DNA from: Orobanche coerulescens
Taxonomy: Eukaryota > Streptophyta > Magnoliopsida > Lamiales > Orobanchaceae
Direction: 5' to 3'
Length of the DNA stretch: 64,000 bases
NCBI GenBank assembly: GCA_033398695.1
Contig: CM065819.1
Location: 3,583,501-3,647,500, forward strand
Both the position numbers and the translations under genes were made by a program. Below are positions 9,401 to 21,367 of this stretch, in pieces. Each line of letters starts with the position of its first letter. Within the stretch, counting starts at the first letter, position 1. The notes below the pieces were generated by a model, which saw only the letters and a program-made list of their open reading frames with translations, was not told the origin of the DNA and did not search any database.

Positions 9401-10442
9401 TGGGAGTAGGATTATGATTTTCACCTCAAACAATCGGGAATGATATTTATTCAATTCAATTCACTGTTATTCAATTGATTGTAAGCCAGGAATTCCTAAA
9501 TTATTCTAAAGCCTTTCCCAAGGTCGATAGAAAATACTACGAATTATTAACTCGATATATCCCTATTCGAATTAGATAATTAATAGCTAAAACAGTTCAA
9601 GAATTCCCACAATAACTAGGCTTCACAATTCGCATGAGTATATCCCTATCTCACGAAAATTATGATTCATCTCACAAGAACTATGCCTAAATTTCATCTC
9701 CCGAATCCATAAAGACATTCAAAACAAATTAACTGTTGGCCAGACAATTAAAAAGCATTAAGAACAATAAGAAGAATCTAATTCAATAGAATAACGAGTA
9801 AATCTAAATAATAATAAATAATCAAACCGTCATGAAATCGGCTACAATCAAAATCCTACTCGAATAGATCTAGGAACTAAGATGCAGAAAAACTGTAGGG
9901 ATCCGTGGTCTTGTCGTCGCTCACAAATCTCCTCCTTGTGTTCTTCGCCCTAGCTATTGATCCACCTCCGAATTCCTCCTGATCGATCCCCCCTTTCTTC
10001 AGCCCTATGATGCTTATTCATAGTCGTCCTCAGCCTCCAAAACGCGTCCGTGTGATTAGGTCGAGAACCGGCTCCAAAACGGCCCAAAACCACGGAGAAC
10101 ACTCCAAAACCGCCCCGTGGGCCGCGGCTCACGGCACTTAGCGGGATGCCTGGGCGCTGTTTATTTCTTCTGTGCCGCGGCTCACTAAATCTGTGCCGCG
10201 GCACAGAGTACAGTTTACTTGGCACTCTGCTAGTCTCCTGCGTGTGCCGCGGCTCAGCTCATGGGTGCCACGGCTCATGACCAAAAACTGCTGATTTCGC
10301 CCGTTTTTCGTCGTTTCGGCTTCCGGACTCTGATTTCCTGCAAAACATATAAAAATAATGCATTAAAAGCTCATTTATGCTGATTTGGGCTCAAGATGGA
10401 TATAAATTAATGATATAAAAGCGCATAAAAATACGCCTAACA
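9181..10442 (-). repeat. LTR (3' in element orientation) of Athila-like element
   Basis: It starts TGTTGTGGGAAATTCC and ends CGCCTAACA. Near-identical to 21368-22628, it differs mainly in a (TAA)n microsatellite (9366-9400 here, shorter in the other copy) and a deleted CCGCGGCTCAC unit. The element TATA box reads CTATGAATA here (complement of about 10014-10023), so it is mutated relative to the other LTR. Confidence 0.92.
10104..10275 (-). promoter_or_regulatory. GTGCCGCGGCTCA palindrome array, Athila-like LTR
   Basis: About five copies of a unit centred on the palindrome GCCGCGGC (for example near 10126, 10172, 10194 and 10247). The matching array in the other LTR is at about 22290-22475. 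In element orientation the array lies upstream of the TATA box. Confidence 0.55.
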
Positions 10443-11425
10443 AATACCCCCAAACTTGAGCCTTTGCTTGTCCTCAAGCAAAAATTATCAATTTTAAACA
10501 AAATGGATCGTGAATAATCATGCAAGTCCATAGTGCTCAACTTAATCAATACTACCCTGAAAATCTCAAACAATAGTACAAGTATCGTAATAGCGAGTCA
10601 GATCCAGGACACTGATTCCACTAAGTAACTAATTTCAGTCCTAATCAATCATTCATGAAGAAAATCAAGCTCAAAGATTAACAAGCGTGAATTTAACCGA
10701 CCGTCAATATGAAGGGTTAGATTAAACAAGCTAAATCGCCCAGTTCCACAGTCTAGTGGCAAAATTCAAGAGTTTCATTATCAAAATTACTCCTAGGACA
10801 GCATTCCCTTATGTATGATCAGTAATATGATTCGAGTTAACCACTAGGTTCGGATCTCGGAATATTTCATCGGGATAATCCTAGGGTGGATTTACATTCT
10901 CATGTATTGGGGAACCGTTTGACGTAAAAGACACTCATGGGGCACATGGATGCTTCTAATTACTAAGTCCCCCTCTATAGCGGAGAAACAACTTGAATAG
11001 CTAATTCCAGCATGTCCGAATCAAGGTCGCTGTTTTACGCGAGAGTAAACAATGGGTTACGCGAATACTCCCGGTTACTAGTCTCCCTATCATTGGCATA
11101 TGCGAAATTTCTAAATCACTAGTCTAATCAGGGTCGTCGTTTTACGCGAGAGTAAACAACGGGTCACGTGAATACCCCCGGTTACTAAACTTCCCATCAT
11201 AGAACAACTAATATCTCGACTTTTTAGGAAAAAAAACTGTCCAACTCTAAACTCTAATTAAGTGCCCAGACGACTCATGTTACTGGACGACTAGCTAACA
11301 GAAAAGTGTAACCAAACATAAAGACGGTGATTCGAAAACACATATGTCTCCTTTCTTATCTGCTAAGATTTCTACAAAAACGATAAAATTTCGGACCTAA
11401 TTGAATACTCAACGGAAACAGATAT
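10443..11425 (-). other. 3' internal region and polypurine tract of Athila-like element
   Basis: The plus-strand AATACCCCCAAACTTGAGC next to the LTR is, in element sense, GCTCAAGTTTGGGGGTATT: the polypurine tract. The rest has no coding frame. It contains a direct duplication of about 107 bases, marked by TTTTACGCGAGAGTAAAC at 11033 and 11140 (itself a small hairpin, TTTAC...GTAAA). Bases 11421-11425 (GATAT) are the target duplication of the nested LARD. Confidence 0.75.
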
Positions 11426-14400
11426 TGTAACACCCCCAATCCGCTCAGGGATATTACACGCCGTAGACCCTCTCCTCGAGGATCTACCAGGCTGATAACT
11501 ACAATCAAACATCTAAACATCGCCTTTAAGGCTAAAATGACTCAGTAGACCGATTTGGTCTTTCAATAATAACATACAACTCAATTCCAAACACATACCC
11601 ACGCAGGGGTCAAAATACAATAAACTCCTGTACAACGGGGAAAAGATACTACAGCGGAAAAGAAAATACAACTAGACCAATACGACATCAACGGATCCTC
11701 GTGTGATTAGTATCGTTCATCTTTCATCATCATTCGTGCCGACCCTGTGCTATGCTCCAAAAACCTGAATGCAAAAATAGACATCCACCCCTCGAATACT
11801 CGGGGGTTAGCAAAACTCCACTGTTTTGCTAGTGCAAGTATAAATACGAAAACAAGACATACATATCATACTCCACAAAAACAGAATAATCACGAATATA
11901 CTTCCCAAGAAAATTCACTTGATCAAACCATTCAAAACGTGAAAGGTAGGAAATAACCCAATGTACATATTACAAAACATTTGACGATCTCCGGAGTTTA
12001 GAAAACATTTGGGATTTAGGAATTCTAAAACCTTTCGAAAACATTTAGGGACACAACCCAAAAAGTAATTTTCCAAAATTCAAGTTCCGATAACAATACG
12101 CAGGGTCCACAACCCATTTCACAAAACACGGGGTCCGTGACCCAAATCACAAATCACATGTTCCTAAGGATTATTCGTGTCCCGTGCTAACAAGCCACGA
12201 ACCTCAGATGCTCCCGAAGAACAAACCCGAGTGAATAACCCAATAGGAAAAACATATCAAATCGCATGTCTCCACGACACGAATATCACAATCAAACCAC
12301 AACCATAAGTTATCCCGGTATCACGCTAACAAGCCACGAACCTCGGAGTCCCCGCAAGACATACCCGATGATAACCCCACAAGTTATCCCGGCATCGGGC
12401 TAGCAAGCCCCGAACCTCGGAGTCCCCGCAAGACATACCCGTATTGGATAACCCTACGGTTTCGCCCGACCCATACTAGCAAGTATGGATCCCGGAGATT
12501 CAACAATCCTACCCGGAGGCACATCACATACAACAAGCACACAACAATAATCGATTATCAAGACAAGCAACACTAAGCATCACAACCTCCTTTCAAAGGA
12601 GTAACGGCTAACATCACATCATGTCGAATACCCACCGAACAAATGTACAATTCAATGCACAATCCTCGGCAAACAATTATGGTTTATTATATTCACTCAA
12701 TGCGATCATAACTTCTCTCAACGTACGAAACTAACACACATATTCCGAGAACATATCCATTCACGAAGTATACGAATTATCGTTGAAAGACAATATTTAT
12801 CGAGAACATACCGATCCTTTTTAACGTTCATTAAACATTGGATTTCGCATCAAATCATTTATCAATAATTATGCCTACGAAATATGAGATGTATGGGCAA
12901 GATACTTGCCTCGAATAGTCCACAACGCGGAGAATCGGCCGAAGTAGGTTGGCACGAACCGACTACGAACTCGCCGACTCCACCGAACGACGATCCACAA
13001 CCATGAACTACGAACGAAAACAATAACAACGAAAATGAATTCCAAAGTACGACCCAAAGCCGCTGAATTCAAAGAACAAATGACGAAGGTTCAAGGATTT
13101 CCCCCAAAACGGCCAAGAACACGATTCGTCCCATCAAAACCCAAAAACGGAATTCCAAGTTGAAATATGGATATACAATCCATAGAATATGTTTAACAAC
13201 ATCATTTAACCATAATCGATCCATCGAAAATGGATGAAAAACGAGATCGAGGACAAATCCCCCAAAAAGTCAATTCGAAGGAAATCAAGAAATATACTTC
13301 GATTCGACAAAGAACAATGGATTAAATGATGTTAAACAAAAGAATACTACCAAGATTAATCATACCCATCATGAATTAATCAACAACACGGAACGAATCG
13401 GACGAAAATGCAAAAACCCCCAAATTCACGAAATTAGGGTTCTAAGGTAAGATTACCTTGATTGGCTGGATCAAATGATGATAACGGATGATTGATTGAT
13501 GTTATGAACTCAAGAACTTCGTGGATTTGTTGTTAAACAACATGGCTTCGTCACCCATGAATCGCCAGCCGCGGACGGAGAAGGAAGGAAATGAAAAACG
13601 AGATGAAATGTGACTGCTCTGTCACATTTATACTGGGCCGGACTAGCGCGCGCAGTCGCCGAGCTAAGCGTCGCTATCGCCCGTGCCGCGATCCAAGAGC
13701 CTTATCGGACTAGATCGGCCGAGTAGCGTCGCAGCCTTCCGGCCGTGGCGTGCGCTACCCGCCGCCGTAGCGCACGCAGGGCCCGACAAGATAGCGTGCG
13801 CTACTGCCGATCCCGACCGATTCTAGAACCCCGGACTCCACCGTCTGCACTGAGATAGCGTCGTTAGGCGGCCGATAGCGTCGCTACACTGCCGGTAGCG
13901 CACACAGCCCTTCCGGCCGTGGCGTGCGCTTACGCCGATTCTGCCACTGTCCGGTGCCCCCACAATCGTCCGGCCAAGAACTGGCCCAAGACTGACCACA
14001 AGGGCTCGACGACTCGATTTCCGAAAACGTACGGAACGAACACGACGAAAAGTTCGCGGACAACATCAACGACCCGAAATGAAAACATAATACCATAATT
14101 AATCAAACGCGACCAAGAAACGGGTCGAGACAACAATTACAGATACGGATATCCGTAACTTTCAAGAAATTACAAAATGGCCCAAAACGCCCGGAAATCA
14201 CGATACGTGATCGAATAATCAAACCGAAGTTCACAACACGTCTAACAAAGTTAAACGGACTTACGGGAAACTCGAAACAGCAGTTTCGAACGAGATTCGC
14301 AAGAATCGAACTCAAGTGCGGAAAAGTCGCTAAAAAGCACGGAACTCAACAAAACGACACCGAAACGAACTCGGATGTCAAAAAGTGTAGAATTAATCTT

Positions 14401-14494
14401 TCTCAGAATGACGAAACGGTCATGTGCGAGTCGTCAAAACGGATTTCCGCTGAAAAAAAGAAATTACCGGAAATCGAAAATTGCGGATATTACA
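11426..14494 (-). repeat. LTR (3' in element orientation) of minus-strand LARD
   Basis: The plus strand starts TGTAACACCCCCAATCC and ends GCGGATATTACA. Contains the hairpin block 11787-11839, GCTAACAAGCC...CCCGGCATC tandem repeats (about 12170-12500), a palindrome block (13640-13930) and TATA (13626-13632, reversed). All frames seen inside are small and not conserved as proteins. Confidence 0.92.
13640..13930 (-). promoter_or_regulatory. TAGCGCACGCTA hairpin array, minus LARD LTR (3')
   Basis: About ten copies of AGCGTGCGCTA-type hairpins lie upstream of the TATA box in element sense. Many copies lack one base (AGCGTCGCTA), unlike most copies in the plus-strand LARD. The matching block in the other LTR is 19072-19372. 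Confidence 0.55.
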
Positions 14495-16855
14495 TTCTAC
14501 CCTCCTTAAAAGAAGTTTCTTCCCGAAACTTAAACAAGTAGGGCGAAGCAATATCCCACCAGGAAAACTCAACGAGATACGCAAGAAACGCGTAACTAAC
14601 GCCCAACGGCGAAACGTTACAAACAACACAACGGAATATACGGTGTGAAAACACGCTCCACGACGACCAACACAACGTCGCCGTTAGGGATATAATAAAA
14701 CCAACAAGTGACAAGCGTCATCAAATGGATAATACAATCAAGTCAATTATCCAAACAATCACAAAACACAACGAACGAAAATCAATACGATTGACCAACC
14801 CAACGGTTCATCAATCAAAACGCGAGCCAAACGCTGAACAAATACGGAATTCCACCGCCTAAGGGCTGGAAGATCGAAAATGATACTAATTTCCCGAACT
14901 AAGGGAATTACGAAGGAGCCTGAACGCTCAACGATCACGAAACGAGAACAAGAACCGAACAAACAAACGATCGAGACAACAAAAATCGAACAATCATGTC
15001 CGAAACACGAAGGATAATAAAATTCAAACAACAATTCCCAGGATGATCTGGTGAGAACAACAAGACATGCATTCCCATAAGATCCACAGTAAAGGGGAAT
15101 AGCGATTGAAAAGTCACAACGACAAACGAGTTATTCCGAAACAATACCACACTCGTTCGATCAACAAAAGCAAGGGGCAGGGCAAGCTCAGAAATGTCAA
15201 CGAACATAAATGAGTCGACAGAGTCGAAAACACAAGAGTTCCAAATCCAATCCACTTCGAATAAAAGAACTAATAGAGCCAGATGATGTCACTCCCGATC
15301 AAGGTTCACAAGAATCGAACTGAACCCGCAAAAGTCACATCGATAACCAGATCGACCCACAACAAGATCACAACTCGTTCGGACGATGAAACCGAAATAC
15401 AGAACAAGTTCATAAAGTATCAACGAACATGAGCGAATCGATAGACTGGAGAAAGAGAAAATACAGAAGTCAAAATAGTACGGGTATTACCTCCGACCTC
15501 GTCCATGAAATTCACAAAAATAGGAGCAAGGTAACAAGACATTAAACAACCGACACATAACGGAACCATCACCGATGCACACGGTCATACCAAACCAAGC
15601 TCTAACAGCTCGCACATACGCGACAATGCAGAAATCACCACGAGGCGACAACATTCAACACCAACATCCCGCCTCTCACAGGGGGCTAACACAACAAATG
15701 TGTGGAAAACAACTCAACGCTCACGCCGCCAACTCGATCATACTCGGGAGCAAACATTAAAATGAAAATGCGAACATCATACATACATACTCAGCCCTCA
15801 AACGAAAATGGATAGGTTTTTAAAAAAAATGAAAACCACCTTTGGAAAATAATTTAGGAAAAACACCGGTTGATCTTGAGTATCACCTTTCAAAAAAAAA
15901 AGTACAAACGTGAAACATCGTTATCGAGACTTTGGAAAACCATTTCGCATTTGATAAAAATGAGGACACTTTCTTTTAGTGAAAAGCTTTCAGAATATTC
16001 GACCCTCGGGTCTAAGTAAAAGTGTTTATAAAATATTGAAAATATCTCAAAACATTTTGGTCCTCGAGGTAGAAGAATTTTGAAACATATTGTGGCACCT
16101 TGGAAGTACCGCGAGAAAACAATTCATTTTAAACGTACGTCTCGAAATTTATTTCTAAGATACTCAAGTTTTCGAAAATAATTCAATGTCAAAAAGGACG
16201 ATGCCAAAAAGGCTAGAATGCCCAAAAATTTCAGGTAATCACACGGAACATCATAGCGCTGTGGGTCCCGCGTCGGAATCCACCAGGCTAAAAATCATTT
16301 ACAAAAATGCCAAAAAGGCCGATGACGGTAATATTTCAAAAACTCACAGAAGCCATTTACAAAATGCTAAATACCGTCATAAGAATTTCGCCAAAACGAT
16401 CAAGGCCATAATGCCAAAAACTCGGTTAAGGGAATCGGTTTTCGAAACAAAACTCCGTCGGTAAAATACCGAAAGTCATTACAAAAGAACTCACGCAGCG
16501 GATAAAAGAAATAAAGTCAAATATGCACAATCCAGTAACACTACTCCTCATATGAACGAAATATGAGGGTCAAATAACCACATATCAAGAAATCAAAATC
16601 CATAAGAGGATTCCATCACTTAACAAATAATCATAAAAATAGCTCGTGTCACACGAGGCACAACACAAAGAAGGGAGACTTACATCCACAGGTCGCACGA
16701 AGATGATGATCGCCCCACGATACTAATCATGTCCAACCAACTCAGACGACGCGTCGCGACATGACTCAGTCAGACAAAATCCAACGAGACAAACCTCAAC
16801 AGACACCACTGACCCGACAGCCTAGGTTTCCACAACCTAATCTCCGATACCATTC
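14495..16855 (-). other. Internal region of minus-strand LARD, no coding gene
   Basis: In element order it holds the primer site (16841-16852), a GTAAGTCTCCC site (reverse of 16673-16683), a long non-coding leader and a polypurine tract (14495-14512, complement of TTCTACCCTCCTTAAAAG). Repeated ATGCCAAAAAGGC / ACAAAATGC units occur at about 16185-16400. Several frames of 60-106 codons exist, but none shows gag or pol motifs, and the zinc knuckle seen in the plus-strand copy was not found here. Confidence 0.75.
16841..16852 (-). other. Primer-binding site, minus-strand LARD
   Basis: The plus-strand TCTCCGATACCA gives TGGTATCGGAGA in element sense, two changes from the iMet complement TGGTATCAGAGC. 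It lies three bases from the LTR edge. Confidence 0.8.
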
Positions 16856-19800
16856 CGTAACACCCCCAATCCGCTCAGGGATATTACACGCCGTAGACCC
16901 TCTCCTCGAGGATCTACCAGGCTGATAACTACAATCAAACATCTAAACATCGCCTTTAAGGCTAAAATGACTCAGTAGACTGATTTGGTCTTTCAATAAT
17001 AACGTACAACTCAATTCCAAACACATACCCACGCAGGGGTCAAAATACAATAAACTCCCGTACAACGGGGAAAAGATACTGCAGCGGAAAAGAAAATACA
17101 ACTAGACCAATACGACATCAACGGATCCTCGTGTGATTAGTATCGTTCATCTTTCATCATCCTTCGTGCCGACCCTGTGCTATGCTCCAAAAACCTGAAT
17201 GCAAAAATAGGCATCCACCCCCCGAATACTCGGGGGTTAGCAAAACTCCACTGTTTTGCTAGTGCAAGTATAAATACGAAAACAAGCCATACATATCATA
17301 CTCCACAAAAACAGAATAATCACGAATATACTTCCCAAGAAAATTCACTTGATCAAACCATTCAAAACGTGAAAGGTAGGAAATAACCCAATGTACATAT
17401 TACAAAACATTTGACGATCTCGGGAGTTTAGAAAACATTTGGGATTTAGGAATTCTAAAACCTTTCGAAAACATTTAGGGACACAGCCCAAAAAGTCATT
17501 TTCCAAAATTCAAGTTCCGATAACAATACGCAGGGTCCACAACCCATTTCACAAAACACGGGGTCCGTGACCCAAATCACAAATCACATGTTCCTAAGGA
17601 TTATTCGTGTCCCGTGCTAACAAGCCACGAACCTCAGATGCTCCCGAAGAACAAACCCGAGTGAATAACCCAATAGGAAAAACATATCAAATCGCATGTC
17701 TCCACGACACGAATATCACAATCAAACCACAACCATAAGTTATCCCGGCATCGCGCTAACAAGCCACGAACCTCGGAGTCCCCACAAGACATACCCGATG
17801 ATAACCCCACAAGTTATCCCGGCATCGGGCTAGCAAGCCCCGAACCTCGGAGTCCCCGCAAGACATACCCGTATTGGATAAGCCTACGGTTTCGCCCGAC
17901 CCATACTAGCAAGTATGGATCCCGGAGATTCAACAATCCTACCCGGAGGCACATCCCATACAACAAGAACACAACAATAATCGATTATCAAGACAAGCAA
18001 CACTAAGCATCACAACCTCCTTTCAAAGGAGTAACGGCTAACATCACATCATGTCGAATACCCACCGAACAAATGTACAATTCAATGCACAATCCTCGGC
18101 AAACAATTATGGTCTATTATATTTACTCAATGCGATCATAACGTCTCAACGTACGAAACTAACACACATATTCCGAGAACATATCCATTCACGAAGTATA
18201 CGAATTATCGTTGAAAGACAATATTTATCGAGAACATACCGATCCTTTTTAACATTCATTAAACATTGGATTTCGCATCAAATCATTTATCAATAATTAT
18301 GCCTACGAAATATGAGATGTATGGGCAAGATACTTGCCTCGAATAATCCACAACGCGGAGAATCGGCCGAAGTAGGTTGGCACGAACCGCCTACGAACTC
18401 GCCGACTCCACCGAACGACAATCCACAACCATGAACTACGAACGAAAACAATAACAACGAAAATGAATTCCAAAGTACGACCCAAAGCCGCTGAATTCAA
18501 AGAACAAATGACGAAGGTTCAAGGATTTCCCCAAAAACGGCCAAGAACACGATTCGTCCCGTCAAAACCCGAAAACGGAATTCCAAGTTGAAATATGGAT
18601 ATACAATCCATAGAATATATTTAACAACATCATTTAACCATAATCGATCCATCGAAAACGGATGAAAAACGAGATCGAGGACAAATCCCCCAAAAAGTCA
18701 ATTCGAAGGAAATCAGGAAATATACTTCGATTCGACGAAGAACAATGGATTAAATGATGTTAAACAAAAGAATACTACCAAGATTAATCATACCCATCAT
18801 GAATTAATCGACAACACGGAACGAATTGGACGAAAATGTAAAAACCCCCAAATTCACGAAATTAGGGTTCTAAGGTAAGATTACCTTGATTCGCTGGATC
18901 AAAGGATGATAACGGATGATTGATTGATGTTATGAACTCAAGAACTTCGTGGATTTGTTGTTAAACAACATGGCTTCGTCACCCATGAATCGCCAGCCAC
19001 GGACGGAGAAGGAAGGAAATGAAAAACGAGATGAAATGTGACTGCTCTGTCACATTTATACTGGGCCGGACTAGCGCGCGCTAGGCTGCCGAGCTAGCGT
19101 GCGCTATCGGCCCAGGCCGCGATCCAGTAGCCTTCTGGACTAGACTGCTCGGCCAGGTAGCGTGCGCAGCCTTCCGGCCAGAAGGCGTCGCTACTCGGCC
19201 GTAGCGTCGCAGCCCGGCAAGAGCGTGCGCTACTCGCCGATCTGACCGATTCCAACCCCCTGTGACTCCACCGTCTGCACTCCGATAAGCGTCGTTAAAG
19301 CGGCCCGATAGCGTGCGCTACACATGCCGGTTAGCGCGCGCAGCCTTTCGGCCGTAGCGTGCGCTATGCCGGTTCCTGCCGCACCTGTCCGGCCGGTGCC
19401 CGCAATCGTCCGGCCAGTCCTGCAACCGTCCGGCCAGTACCCGACCACCAGGGCTCGACGACTCGATTTCCGAAAACGTACGGAACGAACACGACGAAAA
19501 GTTCGCGGACAACATCAACGACCCGAAATGAAAACATAATACCATAATTAATCAAACGCGACCAAGAAACGGGTCGAGACAACAATTACAGATACTGATA
19601 CCCATAACTTTCAAGAAATTACAAAATGGCCCAAAACGCCCGGAAATCACGATACGTGATCGAATAATCAAACCGAAGTTCACAACACGTCTAACAAAGT
19701 TAAACGGACTTACGGGAAACTCGAAAGTTAGCTTCAACGAGATTCGCAAGAATCGAACTCAAGTGCGGAAAAGTCGCTAAAAAGCACGGAACTCAACAAA

Positions 19801-19940
19801 ACGACACCGAAACGAACTCGGATGTCAAAAAGTGTAGAATTAATCTTTCTCAGAATGACGAAACGGTCATGAGTGAGTCGTCAAAACGGATTTCCGCTGA
19901 AAAAAGAAATTACCGGAAATCGAAAATTGCGGATATTACA
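16856..19940 (-). repeat. LTR (5' in element orientation) of minus-strand LARD
   Basis: It matches 11426-14494 along its length. The terminal base is C instead of T (CGTAACACCCCC), a point change at the LTR tip. The reversed TATA box is at 19054-19060, the hairpin block at 17217-17269 and the palindrome array at about 19072-19372. Confidence 0.92.
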
Positions 19941-19945
19941 GATAT

Positions 19946-20518
19946 CGCTGACTGTAACTCGACTAAAACTCAACCGTTTCTTCCAAGAGAAATCAGTATG
20001 GTAACATCAGTTTTACACATGGAAGCACGAAAAATTCACGAAAAGTAAAGCAATGATGAAATCGCAATTTATAACCAAGAAAATCAATTCCACTACACAT
20101 AAAATCATCCATAATAAAACTCATGTGAAAATAAAAGAGATAAGGAAAAGTGAAACTTATTCCAGATGTCTTATTGAAAGCCAGCATATGTCCGAGTGGA
20201 ATCGACTGTCCATATGTCCAATAACGCTCAACATCACGAGGGACCCCCAAACTTAGTCTCTATTCATGAAATAACAATAGGCATTAAATCAAGCAAGAAT
20301 AGAATATGAAGAATAATAACTCGTTGGGGTTATAAAAATATTAGAGAAATAAGGGCCACAAGAATACACGAATCCAAACGAAATACAAAACAAAGGAAAA
20401 AAAAATTAATAACGAAAAATCAAATAAAAATAACTAACTAGAAAGCAAGTAAAAATGATGGGTTGCCTCCCATCAAGCGCTCTATTTTACGTCTTGAGCA
20501 CGACGTGGCAAAAAGAGT
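19946..20518 (-). other. Non-coding internal stretch of Athila-like element with a conserved hairpin
   Basis: There is no gene here. At 20457-20474 the sequence GATGGG-TTGCCT-CCCATC forms a perfect 6-bp stem with a 6-base loop. In element sense it is part of AGCGCTTGATGGGAGGCAACCC, a short motif I recall from the 3' non-coding region of several plant gypsy elements. Its role is unknown. Confidence 0.5.
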
Positions 20519-21256
20519 TTAACGTGGCTTTTTTCTAGGGAGATTGCCAAATGCCCCCTTCTTGCAATCTATAAGCCTCTTATTCCATAGGGGAGGCTTT
20601 GGCTCATGCCCGGTTGCCACAAATAATGAGTAAGAATAATTATGAAGACAACCAAAAAATGATGGAAGAATATAATAATGATAAGGCATGAAAAAATAAG
20701 CAGAGTTCGAATGGGTAAATAATAAAGACTTATCACGAACAACCTCATTAGAACTCATGGTATCAGCCTCAACAGAATCAAAAGTAATCGGGTTAATCTC
20801 TCCCATTATGGATTTAGGAAAGATTATGCGCGGCACCGTTAATAAAATTTTTGGCACAAAAGTGTTCACCTTATTAGTCGAAGTTTGATGACAATTTAAT
20901 GAAATTGCTTTGGAAACATCATCAATGGTAACTTCTTCTACAGGCTCATCACACTTTATGTGATTATTGGGTGCTGGGGGATCGACCCTAAAACTTAGCA
21001 TGTCTTTCTTCTCAACCTCCCCCTCAACTTCAGTACTAAATATATGAGCTGGAAAATAACCATAGTGAATCTCAAGACCACGACTTGCATATTCTAGCTC
21101 AAAAAGGGTACTATCAGGATTTTTAAGAGTGTCTACACATTGTTCAAGCATGGTCTTTTGTTTTGGGGGAGGGGGCTGACTGACCCTATTTGGCAAATTA
21201 TTAAGAACATCGAAATTTATGAAATGCCAAGGGCCACGATACTCAACGGGAAACAT
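20519..21256 (-). CDS. Intact 245-codon ORF of the Athila-like non-autonomous element, function unknown
   Basis: This frame starts 88 bases after the tRNA-Asp primer site and is open for 245 codons, long for this decayed window. It begins MFPVEYRGPWHFINFDVL and has a Pro-run (QPPPPKQ), then LFELEYASRGLEIHYGYFP, an acidic/polar middle, a hydrophobic aromatic stretch (about residues 200-220: YFFMPYHYYILPSFFGC) and a basic end (LIDCKKGAFGNLPRKKPR). No zinc knuckle, protease, transposase or capsid motif is evident. By position it replaces gag-pol as the first ORF of the element. It could be an element-specific protein or a captured host sequence. I do not recognise it and assign no function. Confidence 0.5.
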   Translation of the reverse strand: MFPVEYRGPWHFINFDVLNNLPNRVSQPPPPKQKTMLEQCVDTLKNPDSTLFELEYASRGLEIHYGYFPAHIFSTEVEGEVEKKDMLSFRVDPPAPNNHIKCDEPVEEVTIDDVSKAISLNCHQTSTNKVNTFVPKILLTVPRIIFPKSIMGEINPITFDSVEADTMSSNEVVRDKSLLFTHSNSAYFFMPYHYYILPSFFGCLHNYSYSLFVATGHEPKPPLWNKRLIDCKKGAFGNLPRKKPR

Positions 21257-21343
21257 AATGAAGAAAATAAAAATATAGAGACTAAAGAAGAAACTTCAAA
21301 TTAAAATTAGAGTCGCTTGGTATTGATATTAGCGAAAAATCAG

Positions 21344-21361
21344 TCCCCGGCAACGGCGCCA
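21344..21361 (-). other. Primer-binding site (tRNA-Asp type), Athila-like element
   Basis: In element sense it reads TGGCGCCGTTGCCGGGGA, 18 bases complementary to the 3' end of plant tRNA-Asp as I know it. It lies 6 bases from the LTR at 21368. Confidence 0.88.
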
Positions 21362-21367
21362 AAAACT

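Larger units (their letters stand above)
11426..19940 (-). mobile_element. LARD-type pol-less gypsy element, minus strand
   Basis: A complete element with LTRs 11426-14494 and 16856-19940 (about 3.07 and 3.09 kb) and target duplication GATAT (11421-11425, 19941-19945). The primer site is 16841-16852 and the polypurine tract 14495-14512. The 2.36-kb internal region has no protein domain I can follow. It belongs to the same family as the plus-strand copy at 22971-31623: LTR termini, leader, LTR mid-repeats and polypurine tract all match. The two LTRs are very similar to one another outside a GC-rich palindrome block, which suggests a fairly recent insertion. Enzymes must come from a related autonomous gypsy element. 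Confidence 0.9.

Noticed and set aside
19230..19585. Several overlapping frames around 19230-19585
   Set aside because: They come from the GC-rich palindrome block of an LTR and change frame between LTR copies.
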